Positions 1-8,023 of a stretch of DNA of 64,000 bases are shown piece after piece. How positions within the stretch are numbered: position 1 is the stretch's first letter; every line of letters starts with the position of its first letter. The notes below the pieces were generated by a model. That model saw nothing but the letters and a program-made list of their open reading frames with translations, ran no database searches and was not told the DNA's origin. The stretch is from positions 124,001 to 188,000 of the forward strand of contig JBBSEX010000002.1 in the NCBI GenBank assembly GCA_038239345.1, given 5' to 3'. The DNA comes from JBBSEX01 sp038239345 (GTDB lineage: Bacteria > Acidobacteriota > Terriglobia > Bryobacterales > Bryobacteraceae). Made by a program: the position numbers and the translations under genes.

Positions 1-1042
1 TGTTGAGCGTGTTGACCAGATACCGCAAGGCGCCCGATTCGCTCATGTCGTGCTTGCCCAGCGAGACGACCGCGAACGCATCCGATAATCGCGGATTCGT
101 TTTGCCCTCCGTCAGGAAGGCTTTTTCCATCGCCGGAAGGTCCGCCGGATTGTTCAAGCGGGCGTAGCCTTCGGCTGCGGCGGCGCGCAGACCATCGTCC
201 GGATCGACGAAGTACGTCGCATACTCACCGCGGTTTTCCACCACCGGCAACATGGCCAAAGCTGTTAGAGCCGACCTTCGGACTTTAATCGACTTCGCCC
301 GCCGCAAGGCCTCACGCACATCAGGCGCGGCTTCATTGTTTTGCAGCAAGCCGGTTGTCTCTAGCGCAGTGGTTTGCACCCTCTCGTTCAGATCGCGAAG
401 AAGGAAAGTGATGCGCGGCGCGGCTGCCGGATCGCGAATCTTCTGCAGCGCGATCAGCGATTCGTAAATCACAATATCGCCCTTGGAGCGCAGCGCCTCA
501 ATCAGATCGGGAAGCGCCACTTTTCCTCGAAGAATTCCAATCGCCCGAGCGGCGTTGGCCCGCGAATCCATGCTGGACCCACTGCGTACCAGGCGTCCCA
601 ACGCGCGAATCACTTCCGGCCGCACTTGCACGTAAGGGTCGATCACCTGATCGTTGGTGTCTGTGAAGCGGCCCTTGATGGCCGTCCCAACCCGCTTGAT
701 AGATCCGCCGATCCCCGTTTTCAGATAACCCGGCAAATAGAAGTTAACCAAACCATCGGTGGCGCGGATTTGAATTTCGGGGTCGTTGTCCGACGTCGCC
801 TTCAGCAGCGGGTCAAGGCTATACTGGGTGCCGATGTCGGCCACCGCTTTGACGGCCTCGGCACGAACGGCCACTTCCCGGTCGCTCAAATAAGGCTCCA
901 ACTCGGCGATCCCCCGCGATCCGTTTTTAGCCAGTTCACGCGCGGCTTTCACTCTCTGCTTGATGTCTTGCTTGGTGTCGGAACTTTGGGCATAACAGGA
1001 AAGGGTCAAGATAAGCAGGGCCGCCAGTCGGATTGGAGTCAT
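1..1042 (-). CDS. HEAT-repeat secreted protein, partial (C-terminus outside window)
   Basis: Reading leftwards from an ATG at 1042, the frame stays open to the window edge, so the C-terminus is missing. The product begins with a hydrophobic signal peptide (MTPIRLAALLILTLSCYAQS), which suggests export. About 325 residues of short paired helices follow, with recurring patterns such as LEPYLSDREVAVRAEAVKAV and LLRDLNERVQTTALETTGL. These are HEAT/PBS-lyase-like repeats, normally protein-protein scaffolds; no catalytic motif is visible. It is divergent from the ThiE-like gene and shares a 65-base intergenic gap with it. A second, shorter HEAT protein is encoded at 39384-40247. Partner and role are unknown. 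Confidence 0.8.
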   Translation of the reverse strand, partial: MTPIRLAALLILTLSCYAQSSDTKQDIKQRVKAARELAKNGSRGIAELEPYLSDREVAVRAEAVKAVADIGTQYSLDPLLKATSDNDPEIQIRATDGLVNFYLPGYLKTGIGGSIKRVGTAIKGRFTDTNDQVIDPYVQVRPEVIRALGRLVRSGSSMDSRANAARAIGILRGKVALPDLIEALRSKGDIVIYESLIALQKIRDPAAAPRITFLLRDLNERVQTTALETTGLLQNNEAAPDVREALRRAKSIKVRRSALTALAMLPVVENRGEYATYFVDPDDGLRAAAAEGYARLNNPADLPAMEKAFLTEGKTNPRLSDAFAVVSLGKHDMSESGALRYLVNTLN

Positions 1043-1107
1043 GGGAGTCTGGAATATAGACGCGCTACACGCAAGCTTGGACGATAGCGACGGCAAGATC
1101 TTACTTC

Positions 1108-1677
1108 ATGAAGCGTTACTACATCACCGATGGGAGCCAGCTAGATGGAATATCCGGCTTGCTACAGTGCATCGCCCGCAATCTGCAAGATGCCGTGGAC
1201 TTCATCCAGATCCGCGAGAAGGATCTTCCGCCGAAAGAGTTGCTGGCACTCGTGCGGTCCGCGTTGGCTCTGCCAAATCGTTACGGAACGAAGATTCTGG
1301 TGAATGCCCGCCTCGACATCGCACTCGCCGCCGGTGCCCATGGCGTCCACCTGCCCTCTGATTCTATTACAGCCGCGGAAATCAGACGCGTCGTACCTCC
1401 GGGGTTTCTAATCGCCGTTTCTACTCATAGTAAAAACGACATCCTAGACGGCGTCGATTTCGCTGTGTTCGGTCCTATATTTGCCCCGCTGTCGAAGACG
1501 TCGCCGCGGTTGCCGGTGGGCTTACAAGGCCTTCGCGAGATGACCGCGGCCGCTACAGTCCCTGTCTTCGCGCTCGGCGGAATCACGCCAGAGAATGCGT
1601 TGGCCTGCATCGAATCCGGCGCCAGCGGTGTCGCTGGCATCACAATGTTTCAAGCCGAATCGAAAAGAAGAACTTAG
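1108..1677 (+). CDS. thiE: thiamine phosphate synthase / TenI family protein
   Basis: A TIM-barrel protein of 189 residues from the family that contains ThiE (joins the pyrimidine and thiazole phosphates to make thiamine phosphate) and TenI (thiazole tautomerase). Visible motifs are the phosphate-binding QIREKD near residue 33, VNARLDIALAAGAHGVHLPS, VSTHS, FGPIF and the second phosphate loop GGITPENA...GASGVAGI. The N-A-R-L-D segment and the LPS motif resemble TenI more than ThiE, which usually has N-D-D/N-D-R there, while GPIF resembles ThiE. At 189 residues it is slightly short for ThiE (about 210). It stands alone, without other thi genes or a visible TPP riboswitch. The family is certain; the exact reaction is not. 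Confidence 0.82.
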   Translation: MKRYYITDGSQLDGISGLLQCIARNLQDAVDFIQIREKDLPPKELLALVRSALALPNRYGTKILVNARLDIALAAGAHGVHLPSDSITAAEIRRVVPPGFLIAVSTHSKNDILDGVDFAVFGPIFAPLSKTSPRLPVGLQGLREMTAAATVPVFALGGITPENALACIESGASGVAGITMFQAESKRRT

Positions 1678-1964
1678 CCGCCCTCGCCCTGTGTAAGAAA
1701 AGCGGTGGTCTTCACTCCGGAAATGTCGAAACGCTTGCGGCAGCGCATGTTCTTACAGCCGACTTTATCGTCCAGCAAAACCATATAGCTCTCGGCCTTC
1801 TTGAACTTTGCCCGGTCGCGTTCGTCGGCATTGGATGGCAGACGATCCACTTTCTTGCGCACCAGCCAGCGAAGTTCGTAACTCTCGGCGGCCTTGCAGA
1901 ACGGGCAGTTCAGAGTGATCGCCTTCGTTGTCTGGGATTCCCGGTAAAACGCTCGCTCATCCAT
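1674..1964 (-). CDS. small zinc-ribbon protein of unknown function
   Basis: A 96-residue cytosolic protein starting MDERAFYRES. I chose the ATG at 1964 rather than 2060 because the longer frame would run across the start of the divergent TPR gene at 2013. Two cysteine pairs, CPFC near residue 20 and CKNMRC near residue 75, look like a split zinc ribbon. Between them are charged stretches (WLVRKKVDRLPSNADERDR). No family was recognised. The stop overlaps the thiE-like stop by four bases in convergent orientation. It could be a nucleic-acid or protein-binding adaptor, but this is only suggested by the zinc ribbon. Confidence 0.65.
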   Translation of the reverse strand: MDERAFYRESQTTKAITLNCPFCKAAESYELRWLVRKKVDRLPSNADERDRAKFKKAESYMVLLDDKVGCKNMRCRKRFDISGVKTTAFLTQGEGG

Positions 1965-2012
1965 TGCTACCAGTGTACTGCGTTGTTCTGGTGGTAGGCT
2001 GAGGCTAAGCAC

Positions 2013-3716
2013 ATGAAAGCGGCGCTGGCGATTATTGTTTTGCTTCTGAGCGCTTTTCACGCGAGCATGCTAAGCGCGGCGGAGAGCTGGACTGAATATC
2101 GGTCCGGCCCATTCCATATTTATACCGACGCGGGGCCAAAACCGGCACGGGACAAATTGAATTATCTGGAACAATTCCGGCACGCCTTGGGAGTGGAAAC
2201 GGGCAAGACGGATATGAAGTCGCTGTGGCCGATTCGCATCGTGATGTTCAAGTCACCCAAACAAGCCGCGAAGTATGGGACGCCATCGGCGCTGACCCTG
2301 GGCCGCGATGCCTGGATGTCCGCCCAACAACCGGATGAGGCTTTCTCAAGACCGTGGCTTCGGCAATGCGCGCGGATATTGATCGACTCCAATCTGAATC
2401 GCATCCCCCTCGATGTCGAAAACGGAATCGTCGATCTGTTCGCCACACTGCAAATCACCGGGACGCACATCACCATCGGCGAGCCGCTGCCCGCAGAAGA
2501 GCGAAATAAAGATTGGGCGCGGATGCAATTACTGGCGACTGACCCAAGTTATAGCGGCCGCACTCGAGTGATGATCTATAACTTTGAGCAGGGGTCCGAT
2601 GCGGACACCGCCATGCGCAATGCGTTTGAGAAATCCGCGAAGCAGATTGAAACGCAGGTGGACGCTTATTTCGCCGCGGGTCAATTTCCTACCGGTCCTG
2701 TATCCGGGCGGGCCTTGAGTGCCGCCAAAGACACAGCCGAGCGGGCGATGGAGCCGGAATTAGTACAAATCGCCTTAGCCGATTTGCTTCTGGCCAATCG
2801 TTCGAACGATGCACGTGCAGCCTACGAAGCCCTGCGCGGACCCGATGCAAGCGAAGGTTTGGGATTAATTGCGCTGGCGGCGAAGCGGGCCAGTGAAGCA
2901 CAGAAGCAATTCAGCGCGGCTACCGCAGCGGGCAGCAAAAGCGCGCGGGCGTGGTTTGAATTGGGCATGATTGAAACCGATCCCGCGAAAGCCCGCGATG
3001 CCTTCAGCAAAGCGGTGCCGTTCAATCCTCGTTGGGCCGCTCCGCATTATCAGATGGCCCAGCGCGATGAGGATCAAGCGCGAAAAACTCTGGAACTAAA
3101 AACCGCCACCACGCTGGAACCACGCAATTCCGCATATTGGCAGGCACTCGCCGAGGCTTATCTGCTGGCAAAGGATTTTCCTGAAGCCGGCAAAGCTTGG
3201 ACTTCCGCCGAGAAATCTTCGCTGGATGAAAAGGAACGCGCCCGCATCCATCAACTGCGAATGAATATTGAGGATGTGCGGACGGAAGCTATCACCGCCG
3301 AAAAAGGCCGCGTGGCCGCCGAAAAGGCTGCCGACTTACAGCGCGTGAGAGACCAGATGATGTCCGACATTCACCAGGCGGAGGCCAAAGCGAATGCCGG
3401 CAAAGAACCGCTCGACAGCAAAATACCCGTGGTCGATTGGTGGGAAGGGCCGCAACCGGACAAGACGGTTCGTGGCCTGCTGGATCGCGTGGAATGCCCG
3501 CGAGGCGTGGCAAGAATGGTTGTTATCGGCGAGGATGGAACGGTGACCAAGCTGCTGATGCGCGATCCAAGCCGCATCATGATGGTAGGCGGCGGCGAAA
3601 AAACACTCGCTTGCGGCCCACAAAAACCACCACAAAAAGTGAAGATTGAATATCTGTCAAAGCCCGACGCAAAGAGCGGAACCGTGGGAGAGGCTGCTTC
3701 GGTCGAGTTCCCCTGA
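2013..3716 (+). CDS. secreted TPR-repeat protein
   Basis: A 567-residue protein with an N-terminal signal peptide (hydrophobic to about residue 22, SMLSAAES). Residues 30-260 form a globular part beginning WTEYRSGPFHIYTDAG, reminiscent of the peptidase-MA-like/DUF1570 N-termini found on acidobacterial TPR proteins, although no HExxH motif is present. Residues 260-430 carry TPR-like helices (ARAWFELGMIETDPAKARDAF, AYWQALAEAYLLAKDFPEAG). A charged coiled segment (TAEKGRVAAEKAADLQRVRDQ) precedes a C-terminal domain with two cysteines. Its stop overlaps the start of the MFS gene (TGATG), so the two are translationally coupled. The role is unknown; TPRs suggest periplasmic protein interactions. 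Confidence 0.75.
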   Translation: MKAALAIIVLLLSAFHASMLSAAESWTEYRSGPFHIYTDAGPKPARDKLNYLEQFRHALGVETGKTDMKSLWPIRIVMFKSPKQAAKYGTPSALTLGRDAWMSAQQPDEAFSRPWLRQCARILIDSNLNRIPLDVENGIVDLFATLQITGTHITIGEPLPAEERNKDWARMQLLATDPSYSGRTRVMIYNFEQGSDADTAMRNAFEKSAKQIETQVDAYFAAGQFPTGPVSGRALSAAKDTAERAMEPELVQIALADLLLANRSNDARAAYEALRGPDASEGLGLIALAAKRASEAQKQFSAATAAGSKSARAWFELGMIETDPAKARDAFSKAVPFNPRWAAPHYQMAQRDEDQARKTLELKTATTLEPRNSAYWQALAEAYLLAKDFPEAGKAWTSAEKSSLDEKERARIHQLRMNIEDVRTEAITAEKGRVAAEKAADLQRVRDQMMSDIHQAEAKANAGKEPLDSKIPVVDWWEGPQPDKTVRGLLDRVECPRGVARMVVIGEDGTVTKLLMRDPSRIMMVGGGEKTLACGPQKPPQKVKIEYLSKPDAKSGTVGEAASVEFP

Positions 3717-4918
3717 TGCCCTGGATCACCTTGCGTTGGGTGGCGATCGCTGTCTTCGTATTCTCCACGGCGATCAATTATCTAGATCGCTTGTTGTTAG
3801 CCGCCGCTGCGCCAACATTGCTCACCGAGTTCCATCTCACCAATGCCGATTACGGAAGGGTGATCGCGGCAACGTCGATTGTCTATGCATTGAGTGCGCC
3901 TCTGATGGGCTTGCTGATTGATCGCGCAGGCTTGAACACAGCCTCCACGCTGGCGATTGGAACGTGGTCGCTAGCCGGTGCGGCGACAGGATTAGTTCGC
4001 GGCTTGCCGGGGCTCGTCGGCACACGCATCGTGGTCGCAATCGCCGAAGCAGCGGGAATTCCAGCCTTCGGAAAAGCCAATGCCACTTATCTGACGCCGC
4101 CGGAATTCGCATTCGGGACAGCGGCCAATCAAGTGGGAATCAGCATGGGGATGGTCGCCGCTCCACTGCTGGTGTTGTGGATCGGTCCACGCTATGGATG
4201 GCAATCGGCATTCTTCGTTAGTGGATTGCTCGGCTTCGTCTGGATTCCCATTTGGCTGTTGGTGGCGCGCGTTGCCCCAAAGCAAATTATCGCCAAAGCC
4301 ACGGTGGCGATTCCACTCACCGAAATGATCCGCGACGTGCGGCTGTGGATCGTTGCCGGCGCCAACATCTTCGCCATGACGGCCTACACGCTATGGACGA
4401 ACTGGACCACAATCTATTTCGTTCATGACCGCGGCCTCACGCAAAACGAAGCCAATTCGCTGGCTTGGATTCCACCGATTTTTGCGACGGCGGGTGCCTT
4501 CGGCGGCGCCTGGATAGCATTCCGGCTGATCAAATCCGGCGTTCCCGTTCTGCACGCGCGATGGCGGGTGTGCGTCATCAGCGGCCTGCTGGTGCTTTGC
4601 ACGGCGTCCGTCCCCTTCATGCCGAACCCCGCCTGGGCGACGATCGCGATCGGACTCAGTCTCGGCTCCGCGCTGGCGATGAGCGTCAATATTTATGCGC
4701 TCCCGATCGACCTGTTCGGTAGCGCTCGGGCCGGCTTCGGCGTATCGGCGCTCACATTCTCCTACGGCTTACTGCAAACCGTCATCTCGCCGCTGATCGG
4801 TTCTTTGGTAGATCACTATGGTTTCGAGTCAACCTGTATCGGCATTTCGGTAATGCCTCTAATCGCCGTGGCATTGTTGCGGCTGGTGGCGAAACAAGCG
4901 GTGTTGACGACCGCATGA
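3716..4918 (+). CDS. MFS transporter (ACS/hexuronate-like)
   Basis: A 400-residue inner-membrane protein with about 12 hydrophobic helices. The N-terminal segment AINYLDRLLLAAAAPTLLTEF carries the N-Y-x-D-R signature of the anion:cation symporter branch of the major facilitator superfamily, whose members carry sugar acids and other organic anions. The A-like loop after helix 2 (GLLIDRAG) and a central charged loop are also visible. It is coupled at both ends: one base is shared with the upstream TPR stop and four with the downstream glycosyltransferase start. The substrate cannot be read from sequence. Confidence 0.85.
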   Translation: MPWITLRWVAIAVFVFSTAINYLDRLLLAAAAPTLLTEFHLTNADYGRVIAATSIVYALSAPLMGLLIDRAGLNTASTLAIGTWSLAGAATGLVRGLPGLVGTRIVVAIAEAAGIPAFGKANATYLTPPEFAFGTAANQVGISMGMVAAPLLVLWIGPRYGWQSAFFVSGLLGFVWIPIWLLVARVAPKQIIAKATVAIPLTEMIRDVRLWIVAGANIFAMTAYTLWTNWTTIYFVHDRGLTQNEANSLAWIPPIFATAGAFGGAWIAFRLIKSGVPVLHARWRVCVISGLLVLCTASVPFMPNPAWATIAIGLSLGSALAMSVNIYALPIDLFGSARAGFGVSALTFSYGLLQTVISPLIGSLVDHYGFESTCIGISVMPLIAVALLRLVAKQAVLTTA

Positions 4919-6948
4919 TCGCGGGACTGAAAACGGCCGTTTGGAAACTGTTGGGGAAAGATCCCGACGCCGTGATCGTGACATTCCTCAGCGCTGACGA
5001 CGCCCTCGCGGAACAGATGTATGCCGAAGTGCGATCGCTGATTCCCGAGCGCCGTCACTTCACGGTTGCTGTCCGGCCCGGTTCTACGTGGCAAATTTAT
5101 CGCCAGTTACGGAAGCAGTTTCGCGGCTACCGGATCGGTCTGGCTCCCGTTCTCTTCACGGCCGACCCGCAATATCGTTCGCTACGGCGCGCTGCGTTCT
5201 TGTTCGCTCCGGGGAAGATTCTGGCCTTTAACGAACGGCTTGAGCGCCATCACTTAAAAGCTTCGACGCCCATCGCTTCCCTGCTCTTCTGGCGCGGTGT
5301 GCCGCTCGATCGCATCTTCCTGCGCCCCTGGAAGTGGAAGCGGGATCGTTCCACATATCCGAAAGACGCCCGGATACTCGATGGCCGTCCGCTGTCGATG
5401 GCACGAAACCGCATCGCGCTACTGACTCCCTATTTCCCCTATCCGCTTTCACACGGCGGCGCCGTACGCATCTTCAACTTGATTCGTGAAATGGCTGACG
5501 ATTTCGATGTTTATCTATTCGCATTCGCCGAGCGGGAAACGCCCGAAGACCTTGCGCCATTGCTGGGGATCTGCGCCAAAGTGATCCTGGTGCCGAAGCC
5601 GCGTTATCGTGAACCGCGCTGGTCATCGCTGCGTCCGCCCGAGGTTGCCGAGTTCGCTGCGCCCTTGATGCATGAATTGCTGGATCGCATCACCCGCGAA
5701 GACCGTATCGAAGCGCGGCAAGTGGAGTATACATATCTTGCGCCGTATGGGGGAGCCGTACTGGTGGAGCACGACGTCACCTTCGATCTATTCGCGCAAG
5801 TCTACCAGCGGGACCGGCGGTGGATTTCATGGTGGAATTTTTATCGCTGGCGGCGCTTCGAACTTGCCGCCGTGAAACAGTTCAAGCGCGTCGTTGTCAT
5901 GGCTGAGAAAGATCGGCAACTGCTCGGTGTGCCCCAGGCGCGCGTCGTCCCCAATGGAGTGGACTTGGCGCGCTATCAGCCGGAGCCGGAAATCGATGCG
6001 TCGGAATTGCTGTTTATCGGATCGTTCCGGCACTTCCCGAACATCGTGGCTTATCGTTTCTTCGTCGACGAAGTGCTTCCGCTGTTAGCGAACGTCCGGC
6101 TCACCGTCGTTGCCGGACCCGAGCCGTGGCTCCATTGGCGAGAGCATACCGGATCGCTCGCGCCCAAGCCCGACCATCGAATTCGACTGCTGGAATTTGT
6201 GCGCGACGTACGCCCGCTTTATCTGGAAACCAACGTCGTCGTGGTGCCGACGCTGGTCTCGGCCGGTACGAACGTGAAGGTGCTGGAGGCGCTGGCGATG
6301 GATCGCGCCGTGGTCGCGACCACATCCGGCTGCTGGGGATTGGGGCTCACTCATGCCGGGAATATCTGGATTGCCGATACACCCGCGGACATCGCAAAGG
6401 GGATCGCGTTGTTGCTTGCCGATCCCGTTCTACGACGTGGACTGGCCCACGCCGGCCGCGATCATGCCGTGAACCATTTCGATTGGCGAAGCATCGGCGA
6501 AACGCAGCGAGCGTTGCTGCGGGAACTGGTCGCTTCGCCTGTAACGATCCGTCCGGCGACAGCGCAAGACCTGCCGCGGATCGACCAAATTCAAAAGGCC
6601 GCGCCTGAGGCCTCGCAATGGGAAGCAGCGGATTATTTGAACTATCGGTGTTCAATAGCAGTGGTCAATGGCGACGTCGCAGCGTTCTTGGTGGTGCGCG
6701 ATACCGCACCCGGAGAACGGGAAATATTGAACGTCGCGGTAGCGTTGAAATATCGTCAGCAAGGTATCGGGAGGCGCTTGCTGGAGGCCGAAATTCGTCG
6801 CGGTGGAGAATGGTTTCTGGAGGTTCGGGAATCAAATCTGGCCGCCCTTAACCTATACAAAAAGATGGGATTTCTGGTCGCCGGGAAGCGCTCTAATTAC
6901 TACCAGGAACCCTCTGAAAGTGCTATTGTCATGAGGTTTCTTTCATGA
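4915..6948 (+). CDS. glycosyltransferase (GT4-like) fused to a GNAT acetyltransferase
   Basis: A 677-residue three-part protein. Residues 1-160 are an uncharacterised N-terminal region containing GYRIGLAPVLFTADPQYRSL. Residues 163-540 are a GT-B glycosyltransferase: RIALLTPYFPYPLSHGGAVR is the N-terminal Rossmann start with the glycine-rich acceptor loop, ARVVPNGVDLARYQP is the hinge, and TNVKVLEALAMDRAVVAT is the GT4 donor-site E-x7-E region. Residues 543-677 are a GNAT domain with a RimI-like acetyl-CoA loop (RQQGIGRRLLEAE) and terminal ALNLYKKMGF. No stop or frameshift separates the parts. It probably builds and N-acetylates a surface glycan; the sugar is unknown. The start overlaps the MFS stop by four bases. 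Confidence 0.85.
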   Translation: MIAGLKTAVWKLLGKDPDAVIVTFLSADDALAEQMYAEVRSLIPERRHFTVAVRPGSTWQIYRQLRKQFRGYRIGLAPVLFTADPQYRSLRRAAFLFAPGKILAFNERLERHHLKASTPIASLLFWRGVPLDRIFLRPWKWKRDRSTYPKDARILDGRPLSMARNRIALLTPYFPYPLSHGGAVRIFNLIREMADDFDVYLFAFAERETPEDLAPLLGICAKVILVPKPRYREPRWSSLRPPEVAEFAAPLMHELLDRITREDRIEARQVEYTYLAPYGGAVLVEHDVTFDLFAQVYQRDRRWISWWNFYRWRRFELAAVKQFKRVVVMAEKDRQLLGVPQARVVPNGVDLARYQPEPEIDASELLFIGSFRHFPNIVAYRFFVDEVLPLLANVRLTVVAGPEPWLHWREHTGSLAPKPDHRIRLLEFVRDVRPLYLETNVVVVPTLVSAGTNVKVLEALAMDRAVVATTSGCWGLGLTHAGNIWIADTPADIAKGIALLLADPVLRRGLAHAGRDHAVNHFDWRSIGETQRALLRELVASPVTIRPATAQDLPRIDQIQKAAPEASQWEAADYLNYRCSIAVVNGDVAAFLVVRDTAPGEREILNVAVALKYRQQGIGRRLLEAEIRRGGEWFLEVRESNLAALNLYKKMGFLVAGKRSNYYQEPSESAIVMRFLS

Positions 6949-7075
6949 TACTGTCATAGTGCGCGGTTGGCCATCGGTGACCCTCCGCGACATCATGAAA
7001 AGGCCCGAATTACCCACCGAGCCCGGCGACACAAACCACTCGACTCGGCGTGGCAACTCAAACTAAGGAGAACCC

Positions 7076-7312
7076 TTGATAGAGAGCAACACGCAAGATG
7101 ATGTGAAGGAACATTCGATGGCGGCCGACGAAGAATTTCGTACCCTGGCCGCCGAACATACCCGCCTGCATCAAGCCCTGGAAGCGCTGGAAGCGAAGCC
7201 ATTCCTGTCCGATGAAGAACAAGCGGAAGAGCAGCGAATCAAGAAGCTGAAACTTCATTTGAAAGACCAGATGAATACAGTTATGCACGCTAAGTCCGCG
7301 CACTTGGCATAA
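7076..7312 (+). CDS. DUF465/YdcH-like small protein
   Basis: A 78-residue, highly charged helical protein ending KKLKLHLKDQMNTVMHAKS, which matches the KxxLKD core of DUF465 (YdcH-like) proteins. Those are small coiled-coil proteins of unknown function. The start is uncertain. A TTG at 7076 has AAGGAG five bases upstream, but an in-frame ATG at 7118 (MAADEEFRTLAAEHTRLHQ) also has GAAGGA upstream and would give 64 residues, close to the family norm. It is followed by a clear terminator, so it is probably monocistronic. Confidence 0.78.
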   Translation: MIESNTQDDVKEHSMAADEEFRTLAAEHTRLHQALEALEAKPFLSDEEQAEEQRIKKLKLHLKDQMNTVMHAKSAHLA

Positions 7313-7330
7313 GAATTTTACAGTCCTGGG

Positions 7331-7363
7331 AGCCCGGTTCAGACAAGTTCGAATCGGGCTTTT
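7331..7363 (+). terminator. rho-independent terminator of the DUF465 gene
   Basis: AGCCCGGTTC and GAATCGGGCT form a 10-bp stem (one G-T wobble) around a 10-base loop, followed directly by TTTT. It lies 19 bases after the DUF465 stop codon. Confidence 0.8.
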
Positions 7364-7377
7364 GCACGTTTGAACTC

Positions 7378-7956
7378 ATGTCGCGAATTACTCCAGCGGT
7401 ACTCGGATTTCGCGCCCACTCAGGCTGGGCCGTCATGGTTGCCGTTGCGCCCGGCTTGACGGTTCTCGATCGCCGCCGTATCGATTTGATCGACCCCGCC
7501 GCGATTCGCGCGAAGCAGCCGTATCATACAGCGGAGACGATGAATTTGCCGGATGCAAAACAATTCCTCGATCTCTGCCTGGACCGCGCGACCGAGTTGG
7601 CCGCCGAGGCCATACGAGCTACCGTCGCGGATCTAGAGAGCAGACGATACCAGATAGACGCCTGCGGAGTTTTATTCGCATCGGGCAGAATCGGGGCGAG
7701 CCTCTCCGCAACGCTTGCTTCCCATGCCCTGATCCACACCGCCGATGGCGATCACTTTCGCAATGCGATCGCTAGCGCTGCAAAAACCCACGGCCTGATG
7801 GTTAGCGCGATTAAGGAACGGGAGTTGACGAACCTTGCCCCCGCAGAAATTATCCTGCGCGTAGGCGCGATGGGGAAAACCATGGGGCCGCCGTGGACAC
7901 AAGATGAAAAGTTGGCGACCCTGGCCGCATACCTCGTTCTGGAGAAGCGTGTTTGA
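7378..7956 (+). CDS. conserved-looking protein of unknown function
   Basis: A 192-residue cytosolic protein with no signal peptide and no family that I recognise. The N-terminal part (AVLGFRAHSGWAVMVAV...GLTVLDRRRIDLID) looks like a beta-rich RNase-H/actin-like opening. Residues 60-110 are helical (LCLDRATELAAEAIRATVADL). The segment GVLFASGRIGASLSATLASHALIHTADGDHFRNA follows, with ERELTN and a C-terminal helix. Base composition and codon use match the neighbours, and the frame is long and free of stops. A ribonuclease-H-like or ATP-grasp-like fold is only a guess. It sits between a terminator and an MFS transporter on the same strand. Confidence 0.65.
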   Translation: MSRITPAVLGFRAHSGWAVMVAVAPGLTVLDRRRIDLIDPAAIRAKQPYHTAETMNLPDAKQFLDLCLDRATELAAEAIRATVADLESRRYQIDACGVLFASGRIGASLSATLASHALIHTADGDHFRNAIASAAKTHGLMVSAIKERELTNLAPAEIILRVGAMGKTMGPPWTQDEKLATLAAYLVLEKRV

Positions 7957-8023
7957 GAAACTATAATCATGCTGCTCGGCGTTTCGATAGTGTCGCCGGG
8001 AAATCTGGGCGTGTTGGAGATAC

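Noticed and set aside
374..1087. Long plus-strand open frame (237 codons)
   Set aside because: It lies opposite the HEAT-repeat gene, whose minus-strand frame has a signal peptide and repeats; the plus frame has no recognisable protein features.
1043..1107. TPP riboswitch before the ThiE-like gene
   Set aside because: The 65-base gap is too short and has no THI-box sequence.
7331..7370. GTTCGAATC resembles the T-loop of a tRNA
   Set aside because: No acceptor, D or anticodon stems can be drawn around it; it is the 3' arm of a terminator hairpin.
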